A stretch of 64,000 nt of DNA from Martinezella multihospitum (GTDB lineage Bacteria; Pseudomonadota; Alphaproteobacteria; Rhizobiales; Rhizobiaceae). The stretch is taken from the NCBI RefSeq assembly GCF_900094585.1, contig NZ_FMAG01000003.1:62001-126000 (forward strand). Direction: 5' to 3'. The notes beneath the pieces are model-generated. The model was given only the letters and a program-made list of their open reading frames with translations. It was not told where the DNA came from and did not search any database. How positions within the stretch are numbered: the first letter of the stretch is position 1; every line of letters begins with the position of its first letter. Below, in pieces: positions 36,008 to 48,470 of this stretch. Both the position numbers and the translations under genes were made by a program.

Positions 36008-36073
36008 ACCGATCACTCTTTAACGATACACACCGATCACTCTCTATGCAAGCAATAAAGAGAGATCGCTCTC
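36008..36073. promoter_or_regulatory. Repeated operator-like boxes between tautomerase and TetR genes
   Basis: Two exact direct copies of ACCGATCACTCT (36008-36019 and 36032-36043), 24 bp apart, and an inverted repeat GAGAG-ATCG-CTCTC (36060-36073) that ends just before the TetR start at 36075. The inverted repeat resembles the box read on the other strand (AGAGTGATCG). The layout suits a TetR dimer pair covering both divergent promoters. Confidence 0.6.
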
Positions 36074-36074
36074 A

Positions 36075-36692
36075 ATGGAGATGACGATGCGCTACAGCGC
36101 TGAACACAAAGAAGAGACCCGGACGCGGGTCGTCGCAGCTGCAGGGCAGGTCTTTCGGAAGGAAGGCTATGGCGGCGCGGGCATCGATGCGCTGACGAAA
36201 GCAGCCGGCGTTACCAACGGTGCCTTCTACGGACACTTCAAGTCCAAGAGCGAAGCGTTTCGCACCGCTGTCGTGGAAGGATTGGAAGAGTTGCGCCAAG
36301 CGATCCTGACGCTCAGGCAAAATCAACCGAAAGACTGGTTGAAGGCGCTTGCCAGCTTCTATCTCGGCTACAAGCGGACCTGCGATCTCGGCGACAGCTG
36401 CACGCTGCCGAGCCTTTCCCCCGATGTGATGCGTGCCGACGAGGAAACACGTCGCGTCTATACGGTGGAGTTGAAAAAGCTCATCGCAGATGTCGCCGCC
36501 GGCCTGCCGGAGAGCACAAGCTCTGATGAAACAACGGCAGAGGATCGTGCCATCGTTCTCCTGGCAACACTGAGCGGTGGCCTGACGCTTGCCCGCGCCG
36601 TCGCCGATCCAGCCCTTTCCGTCCACATAGCCGAAGTCATCGAGCGGGCTGCTCTGACAGCGGGCGATCCTTCGCGGCGGCAAGGCGGATAA
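36075..36692 (+). CDS. TetR/AcrR-family transcriptional regulator
   Basis: 205 residues. The N-terminal HTH (about 8-55) shows T-R-T-R-V-V-A-A-A-G-Q-V-F-R-K-E-G-Y-G-G and the recognition helix K-A-A-G-V-T-N-G-A-F-Y-G-H-F-K-S-K, the diagnostic TetR signature. The C-terminal helical ligand domain is not family-specific by eye but resembles the TetR_C group found next to small redox enzymes. The start is M-E-M-T-M-R; the ATG at 36087 is an alternative. Divergent from the tautomerase gene with shared operator-like boxes. Confidence 0.92.
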   Translation: MEMTMRYSAEHKEETRTRVVAAAGQVFRKEGYGGAGIDALTKAAGVTNGAFYGHFKSKSEAFRTAVVEGLEELRQAILTLRQNQPKDWLKALASFYLGYKRTCDLGDSCTLPSLSPDVMRADEETRRVYTVELKKLIADVAAGLPESTSSDETTAEDRAIVLLATLSGGLTLARAVADPALSVHIAEVIERAALTAGDPSRRQGG

Positions 36693-36758
36693 CAATGCAA
36701 TTCATGCGATGAAGGAATAGCCGAGGCGAAACTTGCCGCTCCGCCTCGGCGGGGCCAT

Positions 36759-37763
36759 TTACGCCCGGATCGCCTTGTCGTTCACATCGAAACGATGCAT
36801 CTGGTTCGCATCCGGCGTCGCATAAACCATCTCGTCCGGCTCGTATTTGTGTTCACCGAAGAGACGCGCGGTGAGAAGACCGGTGGTCTCGGACTCGAGG
36901 TAGATGATGGTGTCAGCACCGAGATGCTCGACATGGATGACCTTGGCAGCCCATGTGCCCTGATCACGCGACAGCGTGATGTGCTCGGGGCGGATGCCCA
37001 CGGTCTTGGAACCGCTTTCGCCCAAACGCTCGGCCGGGATGAAATTCATCTGCGGCGAGCCGATGAAGCCGGCCACGAAGACATTGGCCGGGCGGTTATA
37101 AAGCTCCATCGGCGAGCCGATCTGTTCGATGGCGCCGGCATTGAGCACGACGATCTTGTCGGCAAGCGTCATCGCCTCGACCTGATCGTGGGTGACGTAG
37201 ATCATCGTCGCCTTCAGGCTGCGATGCAGCCGGGCGATTTCCAGACGCGTCTGCACGCGCAGCGCCGCATCCAAGTTCGACAGCGGCTCGTCGAACAGGA
37301 AAAGCTCCGGCTCGCGCACGATGGCGCGACCGATGGCGACACGCTGGCGCTGGCCGCCAGAAAGCTCCGATGGCCGGCGGGCGAGATAAGGCGCAAGCGA
37401 CAGCATGCCGGACGCCTTTTCGACCCGGCTGTCGATCTCGGCCTTCGCAGTGCCGGCCTGCTTGAGACCCAAGCCCATATTGTCCTTGACGGTCAGATGC
37501 GGATAGAGCGCGTAGGACTGGAAGACCATCGAGATGCCGCGCTTGGCCGGCGGCGTCACCGTCACATCCTGGCCGTTGATCAGCACGGCACCGGAGGTCA
37601 CATCTTCGAGACCGGCGATGCTGCGCAGCAGGGTCGACTTGCCGCAACCGGAGGGACCGACGAAGATGACGAACTCACCATCCTTCACCTCGAGGTCGAT
37701 GCCCTTCAGCACGTCATGCGTACCGTAGGCCTTGCGGATGGATTTCAGTTGAAGCGATCCCAC
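36759..37763 (-). CDS. Sugar ABC transporter ATP-binding protein (UgpC/MalK type)
   Basis: 334 residues of the CUT1 ATPase family: Walker A G-P-S-G-C-G-K-S-T near residue 37-45, Q-loop V-F-Q-S-Y-A-L-Y-P, signature L-S-G-G-Q-R-Q-R, Walker B L-F-L-F-D-E-P-L-S-N-L-D, switch V-T-H-D-Q-V-E-A, then a C-terminal TOBE/OB domain (V-G-I-R-P-E-H-I). Last gene of the importer operon, 12 bp after the oxidoreductase gene. These ATPases can be shared among several sugar importers, so its position does not fix a substrate. Confidence 0.93.
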   Translation of the reverse strand: MGSLQLKSIRKAYGTHDVLKGIDLEVKDGEFVIFVGPSGCGKSTLLRSIAGLEDVTSGAVLINGQDVTVTPPAKRGISMVFQSYALYPHLTVKDNMGLGLKQAGTAKAEIDSRVEKASGMLSLAPYLARRPSELSGGQRQRVAIGRAIVREPELFLFDEPLSNLDAALRVQTRLEIARLHRSLKATMIYVTHDQVEAMTLADKIVVLNAGAIEQIGSPMELYNRPANVFVAGFIGSPQMNFIPAERLGESGSKTVGIRPEHITLSRDQGTWAAKVIHVEHLGADTIIYLESETTGLLTARLFGEHKYEPDEMVYATPDANQMHRFDVNDKAIRA

Positions 37764-37775
37764 AGTCTCTTGTCC

Positions 37776-38840
37776 TTATAGGTAAACAGGCTTGCCCGTG
37801 CGCACGCTCTCATCGGCGGCGAGGCATATGCGCAGCGATTGAACGGCATCGGTCATGTGACGATTGAGGTCGAGATCCTCGCGGATGGCCTTCAGCATGA
37901 AAGCCTGCTCGAAGTTGCACAGTTCCTGATGACCCGGTTCACCGTCCATATGCAGGTCCCGATCCGGCCGGATGAACTGGCCGTTCGGCCCTGTCTCGGC
38001 GCTATGCAGCCGGATGACCGATGTCTTCGTGTGCATGTCGATATCGTCGGACTTGGCGTTCTGATCCATGGCGATCGAAACCGAGCCGTTCGGCGACATG
38101 ACATCCTTCACGAAGAACGCCGTCTCCGAAATCATCGGACCCCAGGCGGCCTCGTACCAGCCGACAGAGCCGTCTTCGAAGATCACCTGCAGATGGCCGT
38201 AATTATACATGTCCTGCTTGATCTCCTGCGTCAGCCGCAGGCCCATGCCGCGCACCTCGACGGGCTTGGCGTCGGTGATCTGGCACATGACATCGACATA
38301 ATGCACGCCGCAATCGACGATCGGCGACGTCATCTGCATCAGCGCCTTATGCGTCTCCCAGGTCGGGCCGCTCGATTGCTGATTGAGGTTCATGCGGAAG
38401 ACATAGGGGCCGCCGAGCTTGCGCGCTTCGGCAATCAACCGCATCCACGAGGGATGATGGCGCAGGATATAGCCGATCGTCAGCTTCTTGCCGGCCTTCT
38501 TGGCGGCCGCCACAACACGCTCTGCATCTTCGACCGTCGTGGCCAGCGGCTTCTCGACGAAAACGTGGCAGCCGGCTTCGAAGGCCATGACGGCGAAATC
38601 GGCATGGCTGTCGGAATAGGTGTTGATGGAGCAGAGGTCCGGCTTCAGCTCCTTCAACGCCGTCTCGAAATCCGGATGGACCGTATATCCCCGCAACTCC
38701 TCAGGCAGTTCCCGCTTGGAGCGGTTGACGAGGCCGACGATCTCGAAGCCGGGATTGTTGTGATAGGCCAGCGCATGGCTGCGGCCCATATTGCCAAGGC
38801 CGGCAACGAGAACGCGGATCGGCTTTTCAGATAGGCTCAC
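37776..38840 (-). CDS. Gfo/Idh/MocA-family NAD(P)-dependent oxidoreductase
   Basis: 354 residues from a GTG at 38840 that overlaps the permease stop by 4 nt; the frame extends to 39035 inside the permease gene, which is rejected. N-terminal Rossmann motif G-L-G-N-M-G-R-S-H, then the family E-K-P motif in V-F-V-E-K-P-L-A-T-T with the conserved Lys, and a C-terminal alpha/beta substrate domain with V-D-C-G-V-H-Y-V-D-V including the catalytic His region. Acts on a sugar or inositol derivative, probably the imported one. Confidence 0.9.
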   Translation of the reverse strand: MSLSEKPIRVLVAGLGNMGRSHALAYHNNPGFEIVGLVNRSKRELPEELRGYTVHPDFETALKELKPDLCSINTYSDSHADFAVMAFEAGCHVFVEKPLATTVEDAERVVAAAKKAGKKLTIGYILRHHPSWMRLIAEARKLGGPYVFRMNLNQQSSGPTWETHKALMQMTSPIVDCGVHYVDVMCQITDAKPVEVRGMGLRLTQEIKQDMYNYGHLQVIFEDGSVGWYEAAWGPMISETAFFVKDVMSPNGSVSIAMDQNAKSDDIDMHTKTSVIRLHSAETGPNGQFIRPDRDLHMDGEPGHQELCNFEQAFMLKAIREDLDLNRHMTDAVQSLRICLAADESVRTGKPVYL

Positions 38841-39676
38841 TTGACTGCTCCGGAGGTAATGCCGCGAATGAGTTGGCGCGAAAAGATAACGTATAGGATA
38901 AGGATCGGCAGGATGGCGAGCGTCAGCGCCGCCAGCACCGCATTCCAGTTGGTGACGAACTGCCCGATGAAGATCTGCGATCCGAGCGTCACCGTCTTGG
39001 TCGCCTCGCTTGGCGCCAGGATCAGCGGGAACCACAGATCGTTCCAGATCGGGATCATGGTGAAGACCGCAACCGTCGCCATTGCCGGACGAACCAATGG
39101 CAGGACGAGGCGGAAGAAGATGGCGTACTCGCTGAGGCCATCGATACGACCGGCATTCTTCAGGTCATCGGAAACCGTCCGCATGAACTCGGACAGGATA
39201 AAGATCGCCAATGGCAGGCCTTGCGCCGTATAGACGAGGATCAGCGCCGTCAGCGTGTTGACGAGGCCGGCGGCCACCATGCCCTGCAGGATAGCGACCG
39301 TACCAAGACGGATCGGGATCATGATGCCGATCGCCAGATAAAGGCCCATGACCGTATTGCCGCGGAAGCGATATTCCGACAGCGCGAAGGCGGCCATGGC
39401 CCCGAACAGCAGCGTCAGGATGATCGAGACGATCGTCACGATGAAGCTGTTCTGGAAGTAGGTAAGGAAATCCCCCTGCTTGAGAACGGTATCATAGCCG
39501 ATCATGCTGAACGACGACGGCATCGGGACGCTCAAGGGCGCACGGAAGATGGATGCGCGATCCTTGAAGGAATTGATGACGGTCAGGAACACCGGAAAGA
39601 TGGCGACGAGCGTATAGGCGATGAGCGCCAGATGCACGAAGCCGGTGCGGAGAGTGGAAGTGCGTGCCTTGGACAT
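38837..39676 (-). CDS. Carbohydrate ABC transporter permease (MalG/UgpE type)
   Basis: 279 residues, six predicted helices, with the EAA loop near I-D-G-L-S-E-Y-A-I-F. It follows the first permease after 13 bp and overlaps the oxidoreductase start (GTGA). It forms the CUT1 heterodimer with the 39690-40643 product in the inner membrane. Confidence 0.92.
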   Translation of the reverse strand: MSKARTSTLRTGFVHLALIAYTLVAIFPVFLTVINSFKDRASIFRAPLSVPMPSSFSMIGYDTVLKQGDFLTYFQNSFIVTIVSIILTLLFGAMAAFALSEYRFRGNTVMGLYLAIGIMIPIRLGTVAILQGMVAAGLVNTLTALILVYTAQGLPLAIFILSEFMRTVSDDLKNAGRIDGLSEYAIFFRLVLPLVRPAMATVAVFTMIPIWNDLWFPLILAPSEATKTVTLGSQIFIGQFVTNWNAVLAALTLAILPILILYVIFSRQLIRGITSGAVK

Positions 39677-39689
39677 GGGTCGCCGCTCC

Positions 39690-40643
39690 TCAGAACTGGT
39701 AGCGGCGGATGCGCCGCTGCACGATGAAAAGATAGAAGGAAACGCCGGCCAGGATGATGAGGAACATCACCGTCGCGATCGTCGCGCCCATCGAGCGGTC
39801 GCCGAGCTGCAGCTGGAAGCCGAAAAAGACGCGATAGAGTAGCGTACCCAGGATATCGGTCGAGCCATCCGGCCCTGCCAGTGCACCTTGTACGGTATAA
39901 ACCAGGTCGAACGCATTGAAATTGCCGACGAAGGTGAGGATCGAGATGATGCCGATCGCCGGCAGCACGAGCGGCAGTTTGATCTTCCAGAACTGGCTCC
40001 AGCCGGTGACGCCATCGCATTCGGCTGCTTCGATAACCTCTTCGGGAATATTCAGCAGGGCTGCATAGATCAGCATCATCGGAATGCCGACATATTGCCA
40101 GACCGAAATAAGGGCGACGGTAATTAGGGCTGTGCTCGGCCTGCCGAGCCAAGGCGCGAAAAATGACTTTAGGCCGATCACATTCAGCAGTTCGGGCGCA
40201 ACACCCCAAAGCGGCGAAAGGATCAGTTTCCAGATAAAACCGACGACGACGAAGGACAGCAGCGTCGGCAGGAAGATGGCCGTGCGATAGAAGGCGACGA
40301 AGCGCAGCTTCGGCAGCGACAGGAGCGCCGCCAGCGCGACACCGATCGGATTCTGCACGCACATGTGAATGGCGAAGAAGATCAGGTTGTTGCGCAGCGC
40401 ATTCCAGAAATCATGCGACCAGCGTTCGTCACCGAACAGGACCTTGAAGTTGTTCAGGCCCACGAAGACGGATTGATTGTCGACGACGTTGTAAAGCGAC
40501 AGCCGCAAGGTCTCGATGAGCGGCAGGATCATGACCGCCGAATAGACGACGAAGGCCGGGAAAAGGAAAACGAGGATGTGCCAGCGCTTGGAGCGCCTGA
40601 TCGGCGTCACCTCGAGGGCGTCTGATGTCGCAGCGTCGCTCAT
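39690..40643 (-). CDS. Carbohydrate ABC transporter permease (MalF/UgpA type)
   Basis: 317 residues with six or more helices; EAA loop E-V-I-E-A-A-E-C-D-G-V-T-G-W-S-Q-F. A hydrophilic N-terminal stretch of ~25 residues precedes the first helix, as in other MalF-type permeases. It is 201 bp downstream of the binding-protein gene, with a terminator-like hairpin between them. Substrate inferred to be a sugar or amino sugar. Confidence 0.92.
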   Translation of the reverse strand: MSDAATSDALEVTPIRRSKRWHILVFLFPAFVVYSAVMILPLIETLRLSLYNVVDNQSVFVGLNNFKVLFGDERWSHDFWNALRNNLIFFAIHMCVQNPIGVALAALLSLPKLRFVAFYRTAIFLPTLLSFVVVGFIWKLILSPLWGVAPELLNVIGLKSFFAPWLGRPSTALITVALISVWQYVGIPMMLIYAALLNIPEEVIEAAECDGVTGWSQFWKIKLPLVLPAIGIISILTFVGNFNAFDLVYTVQGALAGPDGSTDILGTLLYRVFFGFQLQLGDRSMGATIATVMFLIILAGVSFYLFIVQRRIRRYQF

Positions 40644-40801
40644 GGCTTTCTGCCTGTTTTTCTTGGCTGCTTGATGAGACGGCAGCTCAAAGGTTCAAAT
40701 CCGCCCGTTGCCCCGGCTCTCTGGCCGGATGGAAGCGACATCGGGCGTGTCGAATGTAACGGCGAGGCGATCGCCAACTCAATTACTCAAGATAACGAAA
40801 A

Positions 40802-40830
40802 GGGCGAGGAGCCTGGAAGGCCCCTCGCCC
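40802..40830 (-). terminator. Hairpin downstream of the sugar-binding-protein gene
   Basis: On the minus strand a 12-bp stem (GGGCGAGGGGCC / GGCTCCTCGCCC, one A-C mismatch, 5-nt loop) is followed by a short T-rich run CTTTTCG. It starts 15 bp after the binding-protein stop and probably allows only partial read-through into the permease genes. Confidence 0.65.
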
Positions 40831-40844
40831 GCATCATGCAATGC

Positions 40845-42104
40845 TTACTTGCCCGGCTTGTACCAGCTGTCGAGACCCTTCTGGAGCTTCTCGCCGGCCT
40901 GTTCCGGAGTGTCCGTGCCGTTGATCACGTTTGCGGATTCGGTCCAGGTCTCATTTTCCAGGTTCGGCGTGCCGCGCGACAGGATCTGATAGGTGGAACG
41001 AACGGTCGACTTGTGATTGTCACGCCAGGAAACGAATTCCTGGGCGAGCGCATCGCTCATCTTCACCGGATGCGAGTTCAGGCTGAAGAAGCCCGGCAGC
41101 GAGTTAGCGTAGATGGTGGCAAACTCGTCGGAAGCAACCCAGCTCAGGAACTTCTTGGCTTCTTCCTGATGCTTGCTCTTCGTATTCAGGCCGACACCGA
41201 TATCCGGATGGTCGGAGATGTAGGCGGTGTCACCAGCCTTTGCGACCGGCGGCGGGAATGCGCCCATCTTGAACTGCGCCTGGGTGTTGAAGAGAGCAAT
41301 TTCCCAGGAGCCTGCCGGATAGATCGCAGCCTTGCCGAGCGTGAAGAGGTTCTGGCTGTCGGCGTAACCCTGAGCTTCGAAGCCGTCACCGAGGTAGGGC
41401 TTCCACTTGGCCAGTTCCTTGTAAGGATCGACCCAGGCGGCGTCCGTCAGCTTTTCCTTGCCTGAGATCAGAGCCTTGCGGCCTTCCTCGCCCTTCCAGT
41501 AGTTCGGGCCGACGTTCTGGTAGCCCATGGTTGCGGCTTCCCAGAGGTCCTTCGTGCCCATGGCCATCGGAATGTAGGTGCCGTCAGCCTTGATCTTGTC
41601 GAGAACGGCGAAGAACTCATCGCGCGTCGCCGGAACTTTCAGGCCGAGCTTGTCGAAGGCGTCCTTGTTATAGATGAAGCCGTGGATGACCGAAGCCATC
41701 GGCACGCAAAAGGTGGACTTGCCATCGTCGGCCGACCATGCGGCCTTGGCGACGGGAGAGAAGTTTTCCATACCCTTCAGGCTCGTCAGGTCGGCAAGGT
41801 GCTTCTTGTTGAAGAGGTCGAGCGAGGCGTCGAACGGGCGGCAGGTGATGATGTCACCCGCGGAACCGGCATCGAGCTTGGCGTTCAGCGATGCGTTGTA
41901 TTCGGTCGGAGCCGTCGGCGAGAAGACGATCTTGATGCCCGGGTTCTTCGCTTCGAAAGCCGGGATGATCTTTTCCTGCCAGATCTGCAGGTCGTCGTTA
42001 CGCCAGCTTTCAACCGTCAGCGTCACATCGGCCGCATGTGCGAGGCTGACTGAGGTCAGCAGGCTCGACGCAAGAAGCAAGCCTTTCAGAACATTGGTTT
42101 TCAT
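40845..42104 (-). CDS. Carbohydrate ABC transporter substrate-binding protein (family 1)
   Basis: 419 residues from the ATG at 42104, preceded by GGAGAGGGAA; the frame opens ten codons earlier without a ribosome site. A Sec signal ends at A-H-A-A (about residue 25). Mature sequence starts V-T-L-T-V-E-S-W-R-N-D-D and has the CUT1 solute-binding pattern (I-K-I-V-F-S-P-T-A-P-T-E-Y near 60, W-E-A-A-T-M-G-Y near 195). Ligand not readable. It heads the minus-strand importer operon, divergent from a sugar-kinase-like gene and a GntR regulator gene across about 540 bp. Confidence 0.9.
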   Translation of the reverse strand: MKTNVLKGLLLASSLLTSVSLAHAADVTLTVESWRNDDLQIWQEKIIPAFEAKNPGIKIVFSPTAPTEYNASLNAKLDAGSAGDIITCRPFDASLDLFNKKHLADLTSLKGMENFSPVAKAAWSADDGKSTFCVPMASVIHGFIYNKDAFDKLGLKVPATRDEFFAVLDKIKADGTYIPMAMGTKDLWEAATMGYQNVGPNYWKGEEGRKALISGKEKLTDAAWVDPYKELAKWKPYLGDGFEAQGYADSQNLFTLGKAAIYPAGSWEIALFNTQAQFKMGAFPPPVAKAGDTAYISDHPDIGVGLNTKSKHQEEAKKFLSWVASDEFATIYANSLPGFFSLNSHPVKMSDALAQEFVSWRDNHKSTVRSTYQILSRGTPNLENETWTESANVINGTDTPEQAGEKLQKGLDSWYKPGK

Positions 42105-42648
42105 TTCCCTCTCCTGTTTTCCGCGCCATAGCAAGGCGCTGTTCTCGATCTGAAAATCCGCTGGCCTGTCCGAGGAAACGGTCAGCGCTCCATAGGGACC
42201 GCCAATATTGCCGACCCCTTCATGCTTGAGGCTTCAAAGGCTTTGTGCCTGATCGGCCCGATCAATTGCCGTGGTCGCCACCAGACGGAGACACAGCAAG
42301 AACCACGCGGGAAAATCATGACGAACGTCGCAGCGGGACCCTCCTGGTCCCCAACGGCTTGACGCAACGATGAGATGCGCGTCCTTCCGTATCACTTACC
42401 GACTGTTGTTTTTCTGCCGGCTTTGCCGATGTCCGTTCGCACTGTTCCCTTGGTCCGAATTAAGTCCAAAAAAATACCAATTGTCCAGCCGAATTTAACT
42501 TTCAGATACAAAAAGATTGAAGCTCATTAATTTATACATATAAATCAATTAGATATAAACAAACAAAAATGCCGGCTTTGCCTATTGGTAAATGGTATTT
42601 TTTTGGTATTGTATGAAAAACGGGGAACAGGTGGCGTCCGGAGGCATG
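42105..42648. other. Long divergent control region with TTGGTATT-type repeats
   Basis: No gene is seen in these 544 bases. The right half is AT-rich. It holds AATACCAA at 42473-42480 and, in opposite orientation, TTGGTA (42585-42590), TGGTATT (42593-42599) and TTGGTATT (42603-42610). The last two GGTATT copies are 11 bp apart, about one DNA turn. These are candidate operators for the GntR regulator encoded at 43530-44294. Confidence 0.5.
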
Positions 42649-43533
42649 ATGGGGCAGTTTGCAATTGGCATCGATGGCGGCGGCACGAGTTGCAGGGCGG
42701 CTGTCATAGACGCTTCGGGACAGGTGCTCGGCACTGGCAAGGCCGGCGCGGCGAACATCCTCTCCGATCTGGAAAACTCGCTGATCCATATCGTCGCCTC
42801 GGCAAAGCAGGCCTTGATCGATGCGAAGCTCGCCCCGGAACTGCTGTGGGAATTGCCTGCCGTTATCGGAACCGCCGGTGCCAATGTCGGTAATTATGGC
42901 AAACAGGTCGAAGGCGCCTTGCCTTTTGGGAGCACGCGTGTCGTCACCGATGCGACCATCGCCCTTCAAGGCGCGCTTGGCGACACCGATGGCGTTATCG
43001 GCGCTTTCGGCACCGGCTCAGTCTATAATGCCCGCCGCGACGGTAAGAGCTGGGGCATCGGCGGCTGGGGTTTTGTCGTCGGCGATCAGGCGAGCGGCGC
43101 CCGCCTTGGCCGCGATCTGCTCGAAAGAGCGCTTCTGGCGCATGACGGGGTGACACCGGGCTCAGCGCTGACGGCATCGATCATGGCTGAATACGGCAAT
43201 GATCCCGAACGGATCGTCGAATTTGCTCACGCCTCCAAGCCCAAGGATTTTGCCCGCTACGCGCCCGTTATCTTCGAATATGCCGGGTTGGAAGATGCGG
43301 TCGCCATCGACATCGTCAGGACGGCCGCCAAATCGATAACCGAGAGCCTCAACGCGTTACTTTGGCCGGAATGCCCGTCGATATGCCTTCTCGGCGGACT
43401 TGCCCCGGCCTATCGTCCCTGGCTTGATGAGCGTCACAAGGCGATTCTCGCCGAACCCAAGGGCGACGTCTTGCGCGGCGCCGTGGAACTGGCGGCAAAA
43501 TTGCTGCGGGGCGGAGAGGAAAACAGGGCATGA
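42649..43533 (+). CDS. BadF/BadG/BcrA/BcrD-type ATPase, probable N-acetylglucosamine kinase
   Basis: A 294-residue ASKHA-fold kinase. Phosphate 1 motif A-I-G-I-D-G-G-G-T-S-C lies at the N-terminus. Phosphate 2 is in G-A-F-G-T-G-S, and W-G-I-G-G-W-G-F-V-V-G-D-Q-A-S-G is the block typical of bacterial and mammalian-type GlcNAc kinases. I pick the ATG at 42649, 4 nt after GGAGG (42640-42644); starts at 42646, 42613 or 42592 remain possible. It overlaps the GntR gene by 4 nt and faces a sugar importer, which fits amino-sugar uptake and phosphorylation. Another hexose or an amino sugar other than GlcNAc cannot be excluded. Confidence 0.85.
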   Translation: MGQFAIGIDGGGTSCRAAVIDASGQVLGTGKAGAANILSDLENSLIHIVASAKQALIDAKLAPELLWELPAVIGTAGANVGNYGKQVEGALPFGSTRVVTDATIALQGALGDTDGVIGAFGTGSVYNARRDGKSWGIGGWGFVVGDQASGARLGRDLLERALLAHDGVTPGSALTASIMAEYGNDPERIVEFAHASKPKDFARYAPVIFEYAGLEDAVAIDIVRTAAKSITESLNALLWPECPSICLLGGLAPAYRPWLDERHKAILAEPKGDVLRGAVELAAKLLRGGEENRA

Positions 43534-44294
43534 CCGAAGATTTGAGTGCAATCTTCTCGCCGGAGCGCCTTTCCGTGGGCGGTACAGGCCCGCTCTATGT
43601 CAAGCTGCGCCGCACGCTCGAGGAGGCTGTGAAGGTCGGAAGGCTGAAGCATGGGGACGCGCTGCCGCCGGAGCGCGACATTGCCGAATATGCCGCCGTC
43701 AGCCGCGTCACGGTCCGCAAAGCGATCGACGATCTCGTTGCCGAAGGCATTCTCGTCCGCCGCCATGGCTCGGGCACATTCGTCGCAAAACCCGTTTCCA
43801 AAGTGGAGCAGCGGCTGTCGCAGCTGACATCCTTTACCGAGGACATGGCCCGGCGCGGGATGACGGCTCGCTCCGAATGGCTGCATAAGGGTATCCACAC
43901 GCCCTCACCGGATGAGATGATGATTCTCGGCCTTGCCGCCGACACCAAGGTATCGCGGCTGAGCCGCCTGCGCATAGCCGACGATCAACCACTGGCGATC
44001 GAGCATGCCAGCGTCTCCGGTGAATTCCTGCCGGATCCATCTGTCGTGACCACATCCCTCTATGCAGAACTGGAAAAGCGCCAGGTGCGCCCCGTTCGCG
44101 CGGTGCAGCGCATATCCGCGACCAACATGAAAGAGGCTGATGCGGGCTTGCTCGGCGTTCCGGTCGGCGCGGCCGGCCTTTCGATCGAGCGCATCTCCTA
44201 TCTCGGTTCAGGCCGGGCGGTCGAATTCACCCGATCGCTCTATCGCGGCGACGCCTATGATTTCGTCGCGGAACTGACGATAGGCGCGAACTAG
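43530..44294 (+). CDS. GntR/HutC-family regulator (NagR/DasR-like) with UTRA domain
   Basis: 254 residues. Winged helix at about 20-90 with L-P-P-E-R-D-I-A-E-Y-A-A-V-S-R-V-T-V-R-K, then a UTRA domain (about 110-250) with S-R-L-S-R-L-R and a late E-F-T-R-S-L-Y-R-G-D block common to amino-sugar-responsive members such as NagR and DasR. The ATGA overlap with the kinase gene gives translational coupling. Likely effector: a phosphorylated amino sugar; likely targets: the repeats in the 42473-42610 region and the importer promoter. Confidence 0.9.
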   Translation: MTEDLSAIFSPERLSVGGTGPLYVKLRRTLEEAVKVGRLKHGDALPPERDIAEYAAVSRVTVRKAIDDLVAEGILVRRHGSGTFVAKPVSKVEQRLSQLTSFTEDMARRGMTARSEWLHKGIHTPSPDEMMILGLAADTKVSRLSRLRIADDQPLAIEHASVSGEFLPDPSVVTTSLYAELEKRQVRPVRAVQRISATNMKEADAGLLGVPVGAAGLSIERISYLGSGRAVEFTRSLYRGDAYDFVAELTIGAN

Positions 44295-44332
44295 CTCAAT
44301 CGGGCGAAACAGAAAAAATCCTGGAATCAAAA

Positions 44333-44369
44333 AAACGCCGCCTCGGCTGAGTGAGCCGGGGCGGCGTTT
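44333..44369. terminator. Bidirectional terminator between the GntR gene and metH
   Basis: A 16-bp stem with one G-T wobble (AAACGCCGCCTCGGCT / AGCCGGGGCGGCGTTT) and a 5-nt loop, flanked by A and T runs. It separates convergent transcripts. Confidence 0.9.
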
Positions 44370-44424
44370 GCATGCAGAATCAAATTTTAAGCGAAGCATT
44401 GCAAGCCCTTGAAAGGACCCACAA

Positions 44425-48201
<3,777 letters not shown>

Positions 48202-48243
48202 AAGCGAATTCCTCTGGCCTGATTGCGACTCCGCAATCAGATC

Positions 48244-48263
48244 ACATAAAGATATCTTTATGT
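48244..48263. promoter_or_regulatory. 20-bp palindromic operator upstream of metH
   Basis: ACATAAAGATATCTTTATGT is a perfect palindrome. Its inner 16 bases are identical to the palindrome at 8785-8800 before the ArsR-methyltransferase/metF operon. The position fits a repressor site over the metH promoter. Confidence 0.78.
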
Positions 48264-48470
48264 CAACATATCTATGCTTTTAACCACTCGATAGCAAGGA
48301 CGATGCTTCCATCCTTCCGGCTATTTCAGGAAAATAATCGCACCCTGGACTAATTGCCGATCCGGCCCATGGACAACGCAGTGCCGACGACACAGTTTCA
48401 TCCATAACGCCATGACAGCGCTTTCGGGCGGCGCTATACGGCGTCAGGAAAAGAATCCATGGAGGATGGT

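Noticed and set aside
40692..40702. tRNA-like GGTTCAAATCC T-loop sequence
   Set aside because: The flanking bases do not form a T stem and no acceptor, D or anticodon arm can be built around it.
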